A stretch of 64,000 nt of DNA. Origin: Manihot esculenta (Eukaryota; Streptophyta; Magnoliopsida; Malpighiales; Euphorbiaceae). Made by a program: the position numbers and the translations under genes. Where the stretch lies: contig NC_035167.2 of assembly GCF_001659605.2 (NCBI RefSeq), forward strand, positions 5,436,513-5,500,512, written 5' to 3'. Positions within the stretch are counted from its first letter, which is position 1, and each line of letters opens with the position of its first letter. Below are positions 33,776 to 45,272 of this stretch, in pieces. Under the pieces are notes generated by a model. It saw only the letters and a program-made list of their open reading frames with translations. It did not search any database and was not told where the DNA came from.

Positions 33776-35772
33776 TGTAATATCCGGCTCGAGTCCGGCA
33801 TCGGAATTCCTGTAGTCCGGTGGAATCTCGGGTGTCGAAACCCTCGAGAATATGTTTTCTAAGGTATTTTCACTTGTTTTCATGTTTTGAAGTGTTAAAA
33901 GCATTGAGTTTTGAAAGAAAAGCAACAAGGGAGAAATGCAAAGATTCGGCCGCCGAAGGTCACTTTCGGCCGCCGAACATTGCATGGTTTCAGATTCACG
34001 TTCGGCTGCCGAAGGTGGTCTGGCCAGCCACCTATAAAAGGGCCAAGGGTCGGTGGAAGGAGGCTATTTCTCCTCCACTTGCAGCCAGAGGTGAGCCAAA
34101 ACCTTCTCACGTTGACTTTGATGATTTTCATGTTTTTGACCAAATCTTTCAAGGGTTTTATGAGTTTTGGTGTGTTTTGAAGGTTTTGAGCAAAAATAGT
34201 AAGTTTTGAAGCTTGGAGCTTTGGAAGAGGTTTTCTCCCTTTCTCCACATTGGGATCACTCATCCTCAAGTTTTTAAGGAGGTAAGTGAAGATCCAGAAC
34301 CTCTTTTAATGATTTTGAAGGTTTTATGGGAGTTGTATGGTTAATATGCATGAATAGGGTTTTTGGTTGAGGTTTTGCATGAAACAGAGCAGGGTTCTGT
34401 CCTCTGGACAAAACCAGGTTCGGCCGTCGAAGGAAGGTTCGGCCGCCGAACCCCTTATGGAGACAGTTTCGGCTGCCAAAGCTTGCCCCCGAAAGCTAGG
34501 CTTTCGGTTTAGAAAGGGACTTTTGGCCGCCGAAAAAGGGAGTTCGGCCGCCGAAAGAGTGTGAGTTTCATCTCTGGATGAGACCTTTGGCCGCCGAACG
34601 TGCCGCCGAACATGCATGAGTTTCGTCTCTGGAGGGGGGTTTCGGCCGCCAAACCTGCCGCCGAAAGTGCCCTGTCCAGCTTTCTTTTGCATGTTTTATG
34701 TGATTGTTTTAGGATCTTTTAGAGGGTTTTTGGGGGAGTTTTGGGAGATGTTCTTGAGTTAGTGTGGTCCCTCATTTGAGTCCACCTGTGTAGGAACGGA
34801 CCAGAGGAATCCGGGAGGTCAGCAGTGAGTCCAGTTTCAGAACCTGCAAGTTAGCACAGAGTCAGCCAGAGGTGAGTGGAACTGAACTTAATGTTTTAAT
34901 ATGAGAAATGAATATTTTATCATGCTTCATGCATCATGAATATGCTATAGGGTGAGTGCATTAGTGTACACGAAGATGATGCATTGCATTTATCCTTGTA
35001 CTTGGCATGACTCCTTGTACATTGCTTCTATGAGACTGTATGGACATAGTAAGGATTCAATAGCCCTCGAAGGAAAGACCTGGAACAGCCCTACGGGGAC
35101 CAGGCATATGGTACTTTGGTACCCCAGATGAGATGTAGTCCAAGAGCTCCTTTGTGGGCTGGACCTAGATAGAGGGAGTGTTGATCCGTCCATGCTGAGA
35201 TGATGTGATTTACTTGTGATGTGATACATTTTATGAGAGCATGTTTTATCATTTGTTATTTTATTACTGTTCTACTCACTGGGCTATAGTAGCTCATCCT
35301 CTCCCCTAACTCCAGTTGTGCAGGTCAGAGGTCAGAGGGAAGTCAACAGGGTACAGGAAGAGTACAGAGTATTGTAATAGCTCGTGTGGACATGTATTGT
35401 AAAGAGACAGTGTACAGTGTATAGAATGGTGCTTGATTATAAGAGTTGTAATCCCTTTGGTGTATTCACATGATCAGTTTATGTTTCCATATGTTTGTTG
35501 TATGGTTATGAGACAACCAGGCTTAACATTATGAGTTTGATCCGCCTAGAGCAATGAGGAGCTCTAGTAGGGATGGTTATAGAATCGAGATAGTGCATGC
35601 ACATGTTAAGCCTTGGTACAGGGAAAAGTTTTATGTTTTTTCAGAAAATGTATGATCATGTATGGGATGTCACAGGTATTCAGACAGTATAGCAGGCTTA
35701 CTACGGGTCCCGGCGACCTTAAGTCGATCTGGATCCTCGTGCCGGTAGCAGTTCGGTTTTCGGGCTGTTACA
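33776..35772 (+). repeat. 3' LTR of element D, with internal deletion
   Basis: 1997 bp, TGTAATATCCGG to GCTGTTACA. Compared with the 5' LTR it lacks about 150 bp between two TTTGCATG words (26972-27122 region of the 5' copy). Otherwise only scattered substitutions are seen. Confidence 0.93.
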
Positions 35773-37909
35773 CTACTAGAAGGGTAAAATAGATGTTTTC
35801 CAAAATGTTTTTACATGTTTTATGGTTTGATTAGGAAAGAAAATTGAGTTTTGAAGGGAAAGAAAGTTTTGAAGGGAAATGCCAGGTTCGGCCGCCGAAC
35901 CTCATGTTCGGCCGCCGAACCTCATATTCGGCCACCAAAAGTGGCTCCATTTTGCTGCCGCCGAATGTCAAGTTCGACCGTCGAACGTAGTGGAGTTGTG
36001 GAAGCACCTTTGGCCTCCGAAGGTGGTCTGGCCAGCCACCTATAAAAGGCCCATGTCGGAAAATGGGCGAGTTCTCTCTCTCCATTTTCGAGCAAAGGTG
36101 AGTTCTTGACCCTCCATGGTTGATTTTATGTTTTCCTTCAAATCTCCCAGAGTTTTTATTAGTTTTTACCATGTTTTGAAGATTTTAAAGCTAAGATCAA
36201 GGTTTTAGAAGCTTGGAGACCTCAGGAGTTTGTTTCTCTACATCTCCAAGTTTGGATCGCCTCTCCTCTCGATCTTCAAGAGGTAAGAGTAGATCCTCAC
36301 CCTCTCTTATGTTTTAAGTAAGTTTTGTGGGGTTTTAAGGGTATATGATGCATGTTTAGAGTAGATTTAAAGTGTTAGGGTTTATGTACCCTTTATGGTA
36401 AATGCATGTTTAATGTGAGGTTTGCTAGGGTTTAGGCTTGTTTTAAGCCCTTAAATGCTTGAGAATGTGTTTTTGTATGTTTATGCATGCTTGGGAGTAT
36501 TGTATATGAGTTTGGAGGGTTTGAGAGGCAAATGTGCATGAGAGGCTTGAGTTCTCCCATTCTGAAAGAACTCAGGTTCGGCTGCCGAAGCCATGTTCGG
36601 CCGCCGAATCTGCCTGTGGTGGCATGTTTTGGCCGCCTAAACTCGCCCCGAAAGTTGGACTTTCGGCTCTGGAGGGGAGTTTCAGCCGCCGAACCTACCG
36701 CCGAAAGTGCATGAGTTTCGGATCTGGAAGGGACTTTCGGCCGCCGAATGTGCCACCGAAGGTGCCTGAGTTTCGGCTCTGGAGGGACTTTCGGCCGCCG
36801 AACCTGCCGCCGAAAGTGCCCTGTCCAGCGTTCTTTTGCATGCTTTCTATGGATGTTTTGTGATGTTTTGAGGAGATGTTTAGAGTTATGTTAGAGTATG
36901 TTTGGTCCCTCATTTGAGTCCATCTGTGTAGGATCGGACCTAAGAGACCGAGGAGGTCAGCAGTGAGCTAGCTGCTACAGAGTCAGTAAATCGTCAGCCA
37001 GAGGTGAGTAGAACACAACTTGTTTACTTTAAAGGAATGAAATCTTTTTAGCATGACTCATGCATCACGAATGCCATGATATGTATTAGGTTGTTTTGCA
37101 TTAGAATTCACGAATATGATGCATTGCATTATTTATTGTTGATGTGGATGGATGTTGGATGACCTATTAGCTCTCAATGTGATATGATATGATATGAGAT
37201 GGAAAGACCAGGTGTGGCCTAATTGCCCCTGGCACAGTTGGACATGTTATGTTATGTTAAGAGGAAGTCTTGAGGAGCTCCGTCGAAGGTCGAGCATTTA
37301 TTGGATATGTAGAGGGCTATTAGTGACAATACCATCTTAAGGTGATTTACTTGTGTTGTGATGCATTTCATGATGGTATATCTTTATAAATTATTTTTAC
37401 TATTCTGTTCACTGGGCTCTAGTAGCTCACCCCTTTCCCCTAACCCCCCAGGTTTGTAGGTTCAGGATAGACCGAGAGGTCGTCAAGAGTAAAAGAGGTG
37501 TCTATGTAATAGAATAGTTGTGGACATGATGAAATGGCATGTAATGTAATGAAATGTAAAATGAAATAATGTAAAGTATTGTAATGGTGATTAGTATTGT
37601 GCTTGACCCTAATGTTTATGGTTAATCCCTGTTGTACATGATCTTGATTTAAATGTTTTAATGTTATGGTATGTTGAACCAAGCTTGATGTATGAGATGT
37701 TGACCCAACTGGAGCATTTGATGAGGGCTCCAGTAAGGGGTTTTATGTTTACAGTTTAATGCATGCAGGTCAAGCTTGGTATATGTGAAAGTTTAAAGTT
37801 TTTATGAAAATGTATGATCATGTATGGGATTGTATCAGATGTACAGGATGTATAGTAGGCTTGCTACGGGTCCCGGCGACGGTAGCGGTCCGATTTCCGG
37901 GTTGTTACA
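35773..37909 (+). repeat. 5' LTR of element E, second part
   Basis: It resumes with the CTACT duplication and agaagggtaaaatagatg, matching the continuation seen in the 3' LTR of E at 42780. It contains GCC palindromes (35888-36020, 36575-36815), the TATA box (36041-36048), donor AG/GTAAGAG (GT at 36283), and ends GTTGTTACA. Near 37880 about 26 bp (cttaagtcgatctgg region) have been lost. Confidence 0.9.
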
Positions 37910-37912
37910 GAT

Positions 37913-37925
37913 TGGTATCAGAGTC
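37913..37925 (+). other. Primer-binding site of element E (initiator tRNA-Met)
   Basis: TGGTATCAGAGTC, one mismatch from the form in D. Confidence 0.85.
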
Positions 37926-38170
37926 CTAGGTTCATATGGTCGGACCTAGAGAGTGTCGGGCTCATAAGTGTTTTTGAAGGGCAAGCACAATAGGAAAAAT
38001 CATGTCCACTAGGATAGGATGTAGAGTCCTGTCTTGATGATGTTGTGAAATGTCATGATTTTATTCATGTGCATTGATGATATGCTATGTATGTGCGGGT
38101 TCATGTGTTTCTACATGAACCATATGCTGCTAATGTTATGTGTGTATGTGTTGTCGTTTCAGAGAACAGG

Positions 38171-41100
38171 ATGAGAGGTACTCGTCGATCTGCACGATTG
38201 ACTGGAGTCCCACCAGAGAGTAAAGGCATGGATGCTCGTCCCCATGTATTGCCAAGGCCAATGTCTTGTAGATCTAGTAGGGAGAGAGTGTCAAGGGACC
38301 CTAGAAGGTCTTTTGATGCAAGCAGAAGGGGAGCAGTTCAGGGAGGAGTGTCGGCTGAGAGGGATGAAATGGATGTTGACCAAAGAAGGGATGGAAGTTT
38401 GGGTGTAAGCATGTCTGAAGAGGGCATGGGAGAATCTCAAGGAGGCACTCAGGCCTCGGGGTTTGCTCAACCACCCCAATATCAACCCTTTCCACAGGGC
38501 CCCGGGTATTCGATGGGAGGTACATCGGATTACCCCAGCTTTAACCCTTATCCCTCTTTCATGCCTTACCCTCCTTTCTATCCACCATACCCCCAGTATC
38601 CCTTGTATCCACCCTCACCTTTCTATCCAAATGTAGCAAACCCTAACCCAAGGAATGTTGCACCTCCTCCTCCACCAGTAGAACCCATGGTCCCGGATGT
38701 CCAAACATCCAAACCTAGCTCATCGGTTGGGAGTAAGGTAAAGATGACCGACTATCTGAAGTTGGATGCTCCCAAGTTTAAAATAGGAGATGACCCGTTT
38801 GAGTACCTCAAGACGGTGAAAATGATAACAGATGAGTTGGGGGCAAATGACAGTAGAGCCATTCAGATGGCAGGGTTCACATTGAAATGCAAGAAAGCAA
38901 GAGAATGGTTCAAAAATTATGTGGACCCAAGGTTGGAAAGCCTATCCTGGGAAGAGTTTGCAAATGAGTTTGCTGGATGGGCATTTCCAGACAGTTCCAG
39001 AGAGCTGAAAATTATTGAGTTTGAGCAGCTAAGGCAGACGGAGGATATGAGTGTGGATGAGTACACAGACAAGTTCCTTGAGTTGCTTCAGTATGTGGGG
39101 CAAGCATTTGTTACAGATCAGAAGAAAGCTAGGAGGTATACTATGAGACTTCACTCTAGGTATTCCTCCCTGATCCTTGCAACAGAGAGGGAGAGCTTCC
39201 ACGCCATTGTGGATGCAGCACCGAAGATGGAGGCTAGTGCCATCATTGAGGGGTCAGTTAAGCAACAGGTGGCACAATCTTCGGGTTCCAGAATCCCGGG
39301 GATAGAGAATGTTAGTCTCTCCTCTTTGAGCGAGGCTGCCATGAAGAGTAAAAAGGGAGACAGAGGCCTCAGAAGATTGAAGAAGAACAAGTTTTGGAAT
39401 CGGTTAAGGTCTGGTCGGGGATTAGGCAATGGTTCGAGCTCTGGTTCGGATGGCTCCGGATGTGCGATGTGCGGTAGGCCGCACAAGGGAGTCTGTCGGT
39501 TGGGGTCAACAACATGTTTCAGGTGTGGGCAGGAGGGACACATAGCACGTGAGTGTCCCACTGTGACCTTGTTGACACAGTCCCAGCAGACAGTTTTAGG
39601 TAGTGTGGCACAGCCAGTAGCTCCAGCCATGACACAGGGCAGAGGCAGAGGGAGAGGGACAGCTCCTTCTTCAGTAGGTTCCCGCGGAGAAGGTCCATCA
39701 GTTCCAGCTCAAATTTTCTCCATGACCCAGCAGGAGGCTGACACATCGGACATGGGGATGACAGGTAATCTCACTCTCGTATGTTCTGATATGTATGCTT
39801 TAATGAACCATGATGTGTTTCTCTTTCCTTGTTGCTTCGAGAGCCGTAGATAGAGTGGGTTTGATAGCTTCTGGGTTAGAGTGTCCCCTTTGGGTCAGTG
39901 GACCCAAGTGTGATCCATCGGTGGCAGAGTCAGTCTGCCGATATAGTTTAGAGTATGTTGAGGGTAGATGCCTTCCAGCCGACCTAGTGGTTCTAGATTT
40001 GACTGATTTCTGACGTCATTCTAGGGATGGATTGGCTTTCTACTCATGGTGCTACCTTGGATAGCAGAGACAAGGTAGTCAGTTTCAGAGATCGGGATGG
40101 ATTAGAGGTAGTCTTTAGAGGGGACAGAGTAGAGATACCTAGAGGTTTGATATCAGCCCTGCAGGCTCGTAGGTTGTTCAGGAGAGGTTGTCAGGGGTTT
40201 CTTTCTCATGTTAAAGAGCATAGCGGTCAGGTCAGGGGAACTAGCTTCAGTGTCCACAGTCAGAGAGTTCTTAGATGTTTTCCCAGACGAGTGGCCAGGT
40301 TTACCACTTGCTAGGGAGATAGAATTTGAAATTAAAGGTGATGATGGGAACCAGACCCGTCTCTACCCCTCCCTACAGGATGGCACCTGCAGAGTTAAAG
40401 AAATTGAAGAGCAGTTGCAAGAGTTGGTAGACAAGGGTTTCATCCGACCTAGTATCTCACCTTGGGGTGCTCTAGTGTTGTTTATGAGAATAAAGGATGG
40501 ATCCTTAAGACTTTGTATCGACTGCATGCAGTTGAACAAAATCACTACTAAGAGCAAGTATCCGTTACCTAGGATCAACGATCTATTTTAGACTAGCTAG
40601 CAGGAGCCGGTTGTTTCTCCAAAATAGATCTGAAATTCGGGTATCACCAGTTAAGAATCAAGGGAGAAGATGTGCCAAGACGGCGTTCAGGATCAAATAT
40701 GGGCATTATGAGTTCCTAGTGATGCCGTTCGGGCTAGCCAATGCCCCTGCAACATTCATGGACCTCATGAGCAGAGTTTTTAGTCAGTTTCTAGATCACT
40801 TTGTTATTGTCTTTATTGACGATATCTTGGTGTATTCCAGAACGCAGAGGACCATGTCCATTATCTGAGGACAGTGTTGCAGACCCTGAGAGACAATGGC
40901 TTGGATGCCCAGTTCTCCAAATGTGAGTTTCGGTTAAGGAGCATATCTTTCTTGGGTCATGATATGTCAGAAAAAGGGTTTTGAGGTAAACCCCAAGAAA
41001 GTTGAAGCTGTAGCTAACTAGCCCAGACCCACTACAGTAATGTGGATTAGGAGCTTTTGGATTTGGCAGCTTACTACAGAAGGTTCATTTAGAACTTCCC

Positions 41101-42601
41101 CAGAGTTACTGCTCCTATGACCGGGTTGACCAAAAGGAATCGGAGGTTGGTTTGGTCAAGATTGTATGAAGAAAGTTTTGAAAAGTCAAAGAGAAGATCG
41201 ACGTCAGCACCGGTGTTAACTCTGTCCACCAGTAATGAAGACTTCACAGTGCTATGTGGTGCGTCTCGGGTGGGACTAGCTTGTGTGTTGATGTAGTATG
41301 AGAGGGTAATTGCTTATGTTTCTAGGTAGTTGAGGGAGCATGAGCTGAATTACCCTACACATGATCTAGAAATGGCAGTTGTGATCTTTGCACTCGAGAT
41401 GTGGAGGCATTACCTGTATGGGGTAGATGTGAGATCTTTTCAGATCATAAAAGTCCACAGTACATCTTGAGTCAGGAAGAGTTGAACCTGAGGCAGAGAA
41501 AATGGATAGAACTGCTTAGTGATTATGGTTACAAGTTACAGTATCATCCGTGTGAGGCAAATATTTTGGCAGATGCCCTCAGCCGGAAATCACTTGGCAG
41601 TTATCCCATATTACAGCTAGGGGTGAGCAGTATTCGATTCAAACCGAAAAAACCGACCGAACCGAACTGATTTAAAATTTTGGTTCAATTTTTTATACAT
41701 TTCAATTCGGTTCGGTTTTTAATTTCAGAAATTTTAGTTATTTCGGTTCGGTTCGGTTTTGATCCCAAAAATCAAAAAAATCAAACCGAATCGATTAGTG
41801 ATAATAATATGTTTTTTCAATAATATAGAGAAATTAAATCATATTAAGATTAAAATATTTTAATTAAATTTGTAAATACTAAAAATAAAGTGTAAAAAAT
41901 AAAAAAAATAATTAAAAATCGAAACTGATCAAACCGAACCGAATCGAATCAGACTGGTTTGGTTCGATTCAGTTTTTGACCAAAATCAGTTCGGTTTGGT
42001 TTTCATAAACACTAAAATTTCAGTTTTTGGTTTATTCGGTTCGGTTCGGTTTTGAACCGAACCGACCGAATGCTCACCCCTAATTACAACAGAGAGAAGA
42101 CCGGTGGTCAGAGAAAGAATCAGGATGGCTGTGAGCCGGCAGGAGTGTTAAGCAGATGTCCGTGGAAAGCTTGTAGTGTTCCAGGAGAGAGATATGGTGT
42201 TGCTCAAGGTGTCTCCTATGAAAGGGGTGATTCGCTTTGGGAAGAAAGGTAAGCTAGCTCCACGATACATCGAATCCTTCGAGGTCTTGCAAAAAGGTTG
42301 GGAGTGTATTGTACAAGTTAGACTTACCTGTTTCCATGAAGAGAATCCATCCGGTTTTCCATGTTTCCATGTTTTAGAAGTTTGTGTCAGATCCGGGCAA
42401 GGTTCTTAATGAGCCAGATGTAGAGATCCTAAGAGATCTCACCTATGTGAACAGCCAGTACAGATCATAGACACTCAGATCAGAAAGCTGAGGAATAAGG
42501 AAATTCCGATGGTGAAAGTCCTTTGGAATCACCACAGAATGGAAGAGAGTGTTTGGGAGACCCGGGAGTTCATGCTCCAGCTATATCTTTATCTCTTCTA
42601 A
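38171..42601 (+). pseudogene. gag-pol of element E, decayed and deleted
   Basis: The ATG at 38171 (MRGTRRSARLTGVPP) opens gag, which is intact through the knuckle (CFRCGQEGHIAREC, about 39514-39558) to 39853. The protease active site is lost to substitutions and a frameshift (about 39800-39850). RT pieces ([25 protein letters not shown] near 40810) and RNase H pieces (to 41615) lie in shifting frames with stops. A hAT-type MITE interrupts at 41618-42082. After it only RRPVV remains before the text jumps to RERIRMAVSR, so the integrase zinc region and DDE core are deleted. A worn chromodomain end (KVLWNHH) reaches the TAA at 42599-42601. Confidence 0.92.
41618..42082. mobile_element. hAT-type MITE, 465 bp
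   Basis: Perfect 12-bp terminal inverted repeats (TAGGGGTGAGCA and TGCTCACCCCTA) enclose subterminal repeats of ACCGAACCGAA and its complement, and an AT-rich core without coding capacity. The 8-bp target duplication is ATTACAGC (41610-41617) against ATTACAAC (42083-42090), one mismatch. The 8-bp length and TIR form fit the hAT superfamily; it would need a hAT transposase from elsewhere. Confidence 0.9.
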
Positions 42602-42672
42602 AGTGAGTGTCATAGGTTTTATGTGTTTCTTTTGATGCTATGCTTGTTGTTGAACATTCGAGGACGAATGTT

Positions 42673-42689
42673 CTTAAAGGGGGGAAGAA
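42673..42689 (+). other. Polypurine tract of element E
   Basis: cttaaaggggggaagaa directly before TGTAATACCCGG. Confidence 0.88.
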
Positions 42690-42947
42690 TGTAATACCCG
42701 GTTAGACCCCGACACCGTAATTCCTATCTTCCAGCGGAATCTCCGTTGGAATCCGAAATTTTCCGGATGTCGGAATCTTCTAGAAGAGTAAAATAGATGT
42801 TTTCCAAAATGTTTTTACATGTTTTATGCTTTGATTAAGAAAGAAAATTGAGTTTTGAAGGAAAAGAAAGTTTTGAAGGGAAATGCCAGGTTCGGCCGCC
42901 GAACCTCATGTTCGGCCGCCGAAAGTGGCTCCCTTTTGCTGCCGCCG
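42690..42947 (+). repeat. 3' LTR of element E, first 258 bp
   Basis: It matches the split 5' LTR of E and includes two GCC palindromes (42894-42925). It is broken at GCCGCCG by element F. CGCCG (42943-42947) would be one copy of the duplication of F; the other lies beyond the window. Confidence 0.9.
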
Positions 42948-45177
42948 TGTAACGATCCGAAAATCCAGACCGCTACCGGCGCTAGGATCCAGATCGGCTT
43001 AAGGCCGCCGGGACCCGTAGCAAGCCTGACATACATCCTGTGTACCTGTCAAATCCCATACATGATAATACATACTCATAAACCTGTAAACTTTTTCTTT
43101 CCATAAACCAAGCTTAACCTGTGTAAACTCAAAACATAACATAAACCACACACTGGAGCCCTCATCAAATGCTCCAATGGGGTAACATAACATGTATACA
43201 TTAAGTTCGGTTGAACATAAATATCATATAAAACATAGATCATGTATACAAAAGGGATTACTATACAAACTCGGTCAAGCACAACTTCTAAACCTCAATA
43301 ACATCATCATTATATTTCATAACTATATAAGACATTACATTACAATGTTATCATGTCCACAACTTCTAACTATTACATAAAAATAAACTTTACTCCTGCT
43401 GACCTCCTAGTCTACCCTGTACCTGCAAACCTGGGGGATAAGGGGGAAAGGGGTGAGCTACTAGAGCCCAGTGAGCAGAATAAGAAAAGAATTTAAAAAA
43501 AAATACATGCTATCATGTAATGCATCACATCACAAACAAATCACATCAAGGATGGACTTGTCACCAAGGGTCCTCTACATAGTCCAACTGTGCCAGGGGC
43601 GTAGTGCAGGCCACACCTGGTCTTTCTCTTACATATATCATAACATACATGTCCAACTGTGCCGGAGGCGTAGTGCAGGCCACACCCGGACTTTCACTTA
43701 CATAGTGCCAGGGGTGTAGTGCAGGCCACACCTGGACTTCCATATCATATCATATCGTGTCTCATCATACTGAGGACCAATGGGTCATCCAACATCCATC
43801 CACATCAACATCAAGATATGCAATGCCACATATTCGTGAATTCTAATGCAAACAACCTAGAATATCACATGGCATTCATGATGCATGAACATGCTGAAAA
43901 TTTAGATTTTCATTGATTTAAAACTTAAGAGTTTATTCTACACACCTCTGGCTGAAGTTCTAAAGACTCTGAAGCAGCTATCTCACTGCTGGGGTCCTCG
44001 GTTCCTAGGGTCCAAACCTACACAGGTGGACTCAAATGAGGGACCAAACACACATAAACATGACTCTAAAACACTCCCCAAAAACCCCCTAAAACACCTC
44101 AAAACAATCATGCAAAACATGCAAAGGAAGGCTGAACAGGGCACTTTCGGCGGCAGGTTCGGCGGCCGAAAGTCCCTCCAGAGCTGAAAGTCAGGCAGGT
44201 TCGGCGGCACCTTCGGCGGCCGAAAGTGCCCTCCAGAGACGAAATTCCATTTTCGGGGGCAGGTTCGGCAGCCGAAAGGCTTGCCTCCCAGACATGTTCA
44301 GCGGCCGAAAGTCCTTCGGCTGCCGAACCTGGTTTCTGCCAAAAGGGCAGAAACTCGGCTCTTCATGCACAAAAGCCTCCCATTCCATTCAATCAAGTAT
44401 ACAACTCAACCAAAACATGCATAGAAGCATACATCAGTTCCTAGGGGCTTCAAACTACCTTAAACCCCATCTACAACACATCAAACAACACACATTGCTC
44501 AAAACATCAATATGAACCCATAAACTCCAATATAACCTAACATGCATTTCTACCCCATAAATCAACTTAAAACTTGTTTAAAACATATAGTGAGCTCAAG
44601 ATCAGCCCTTACCTCTTGAAGATCGAGAGGAAAACGACCCTAGCTCGGAGATGGGAGAGAGTGAGTTCTTGAACCTCCAAGCTCCAAAACTTGCTATAAG
44701 CTCAAAAAAAAATCTTCAAAACAAGGTTGCAACTCATAAAAATCATGAAAAATGGAAGGAAGAAACTCAAGATTGGCGAGGGACGGCGGAGAGCTCACCT
44801 TGGCCGAAAATGGGGAGAAAAGCTCGCCCATTTCGGCTAAGGGACCCTTTATAGGTGGCTGGCCAGGCCACATTCGGGGGCCGAACGTGCCTCCGCATGC
44901 ATGCCATGTTCGGCGGCCGAACCTGGACTTCCTTCACTTATGCCTTCGGGGGCCTAAAGCACTCCTGAAGCCCATGCATGTTCGGCGGCCGAACTTGAGG
45001 TTCGGCGGCCGAACCTGAGTTTTTCCTCCAAGGTTATTTTCATGCAAAAACTCATTTCTTTCTTGCTTAAAAACATAAAATGCATTAAAATATTTTATAA
45101 AAACATAGTTTTACCCTTTTAGAGATCTCCGACACCCGAGATTCCACCGAACGGTAGGAATTTAGCCGGGTATTACA
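42948..45177 (-). repeat. 3' LTR of element F
   Basis: 2230 bp. On the minus strand it starts TGTAATACCCGG at 45177 and ends GGATCGTTACA at 42948. It holds GCC palindromes (44880-45012 near the TATA box at 44848-44854; 44150-44335 further in), an intact donor AGAG/GTAAGG near 44612, and a tandem block with gccaggggcgtagtgcaggc at 43590-43735. Confidence 0.93.
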
Positions 45178-45193
45178 TTCTCCCCCCCTTAAG
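45178..45193 (-). other. Polypurine tract of element F
   Basis: The plus strand shows ttctccccccctt, i.e. a purine run on the minus strand adjoining the LTR. Confidence 0.88.
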
Positions 45194-45272
45194 AACATTC
45201 ATCCCCGAATGTTCCTCAACTAGCACATGACAAGCATACCATATATCGTACATAAAACACATAAAACTAACC

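Larger units (their letters stand above)
26369..35772 (+). mobile_element. Element D: full-length Tekay/Del-like chromovirus
   Basis: LTRs at 26369-28519 and 33776-35772, an initiator-Met primer site, one gag-pol frame, a polypurine tract, and a CTACT duplication on both sides (26364-26368, 35773-35777). The LTRs are close to identical apart from a deletion of about 150 bp in the 3' copy, so the insertion is recent. Stops in gag-pol prevent autonomous movement. Confidence 0.95.
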
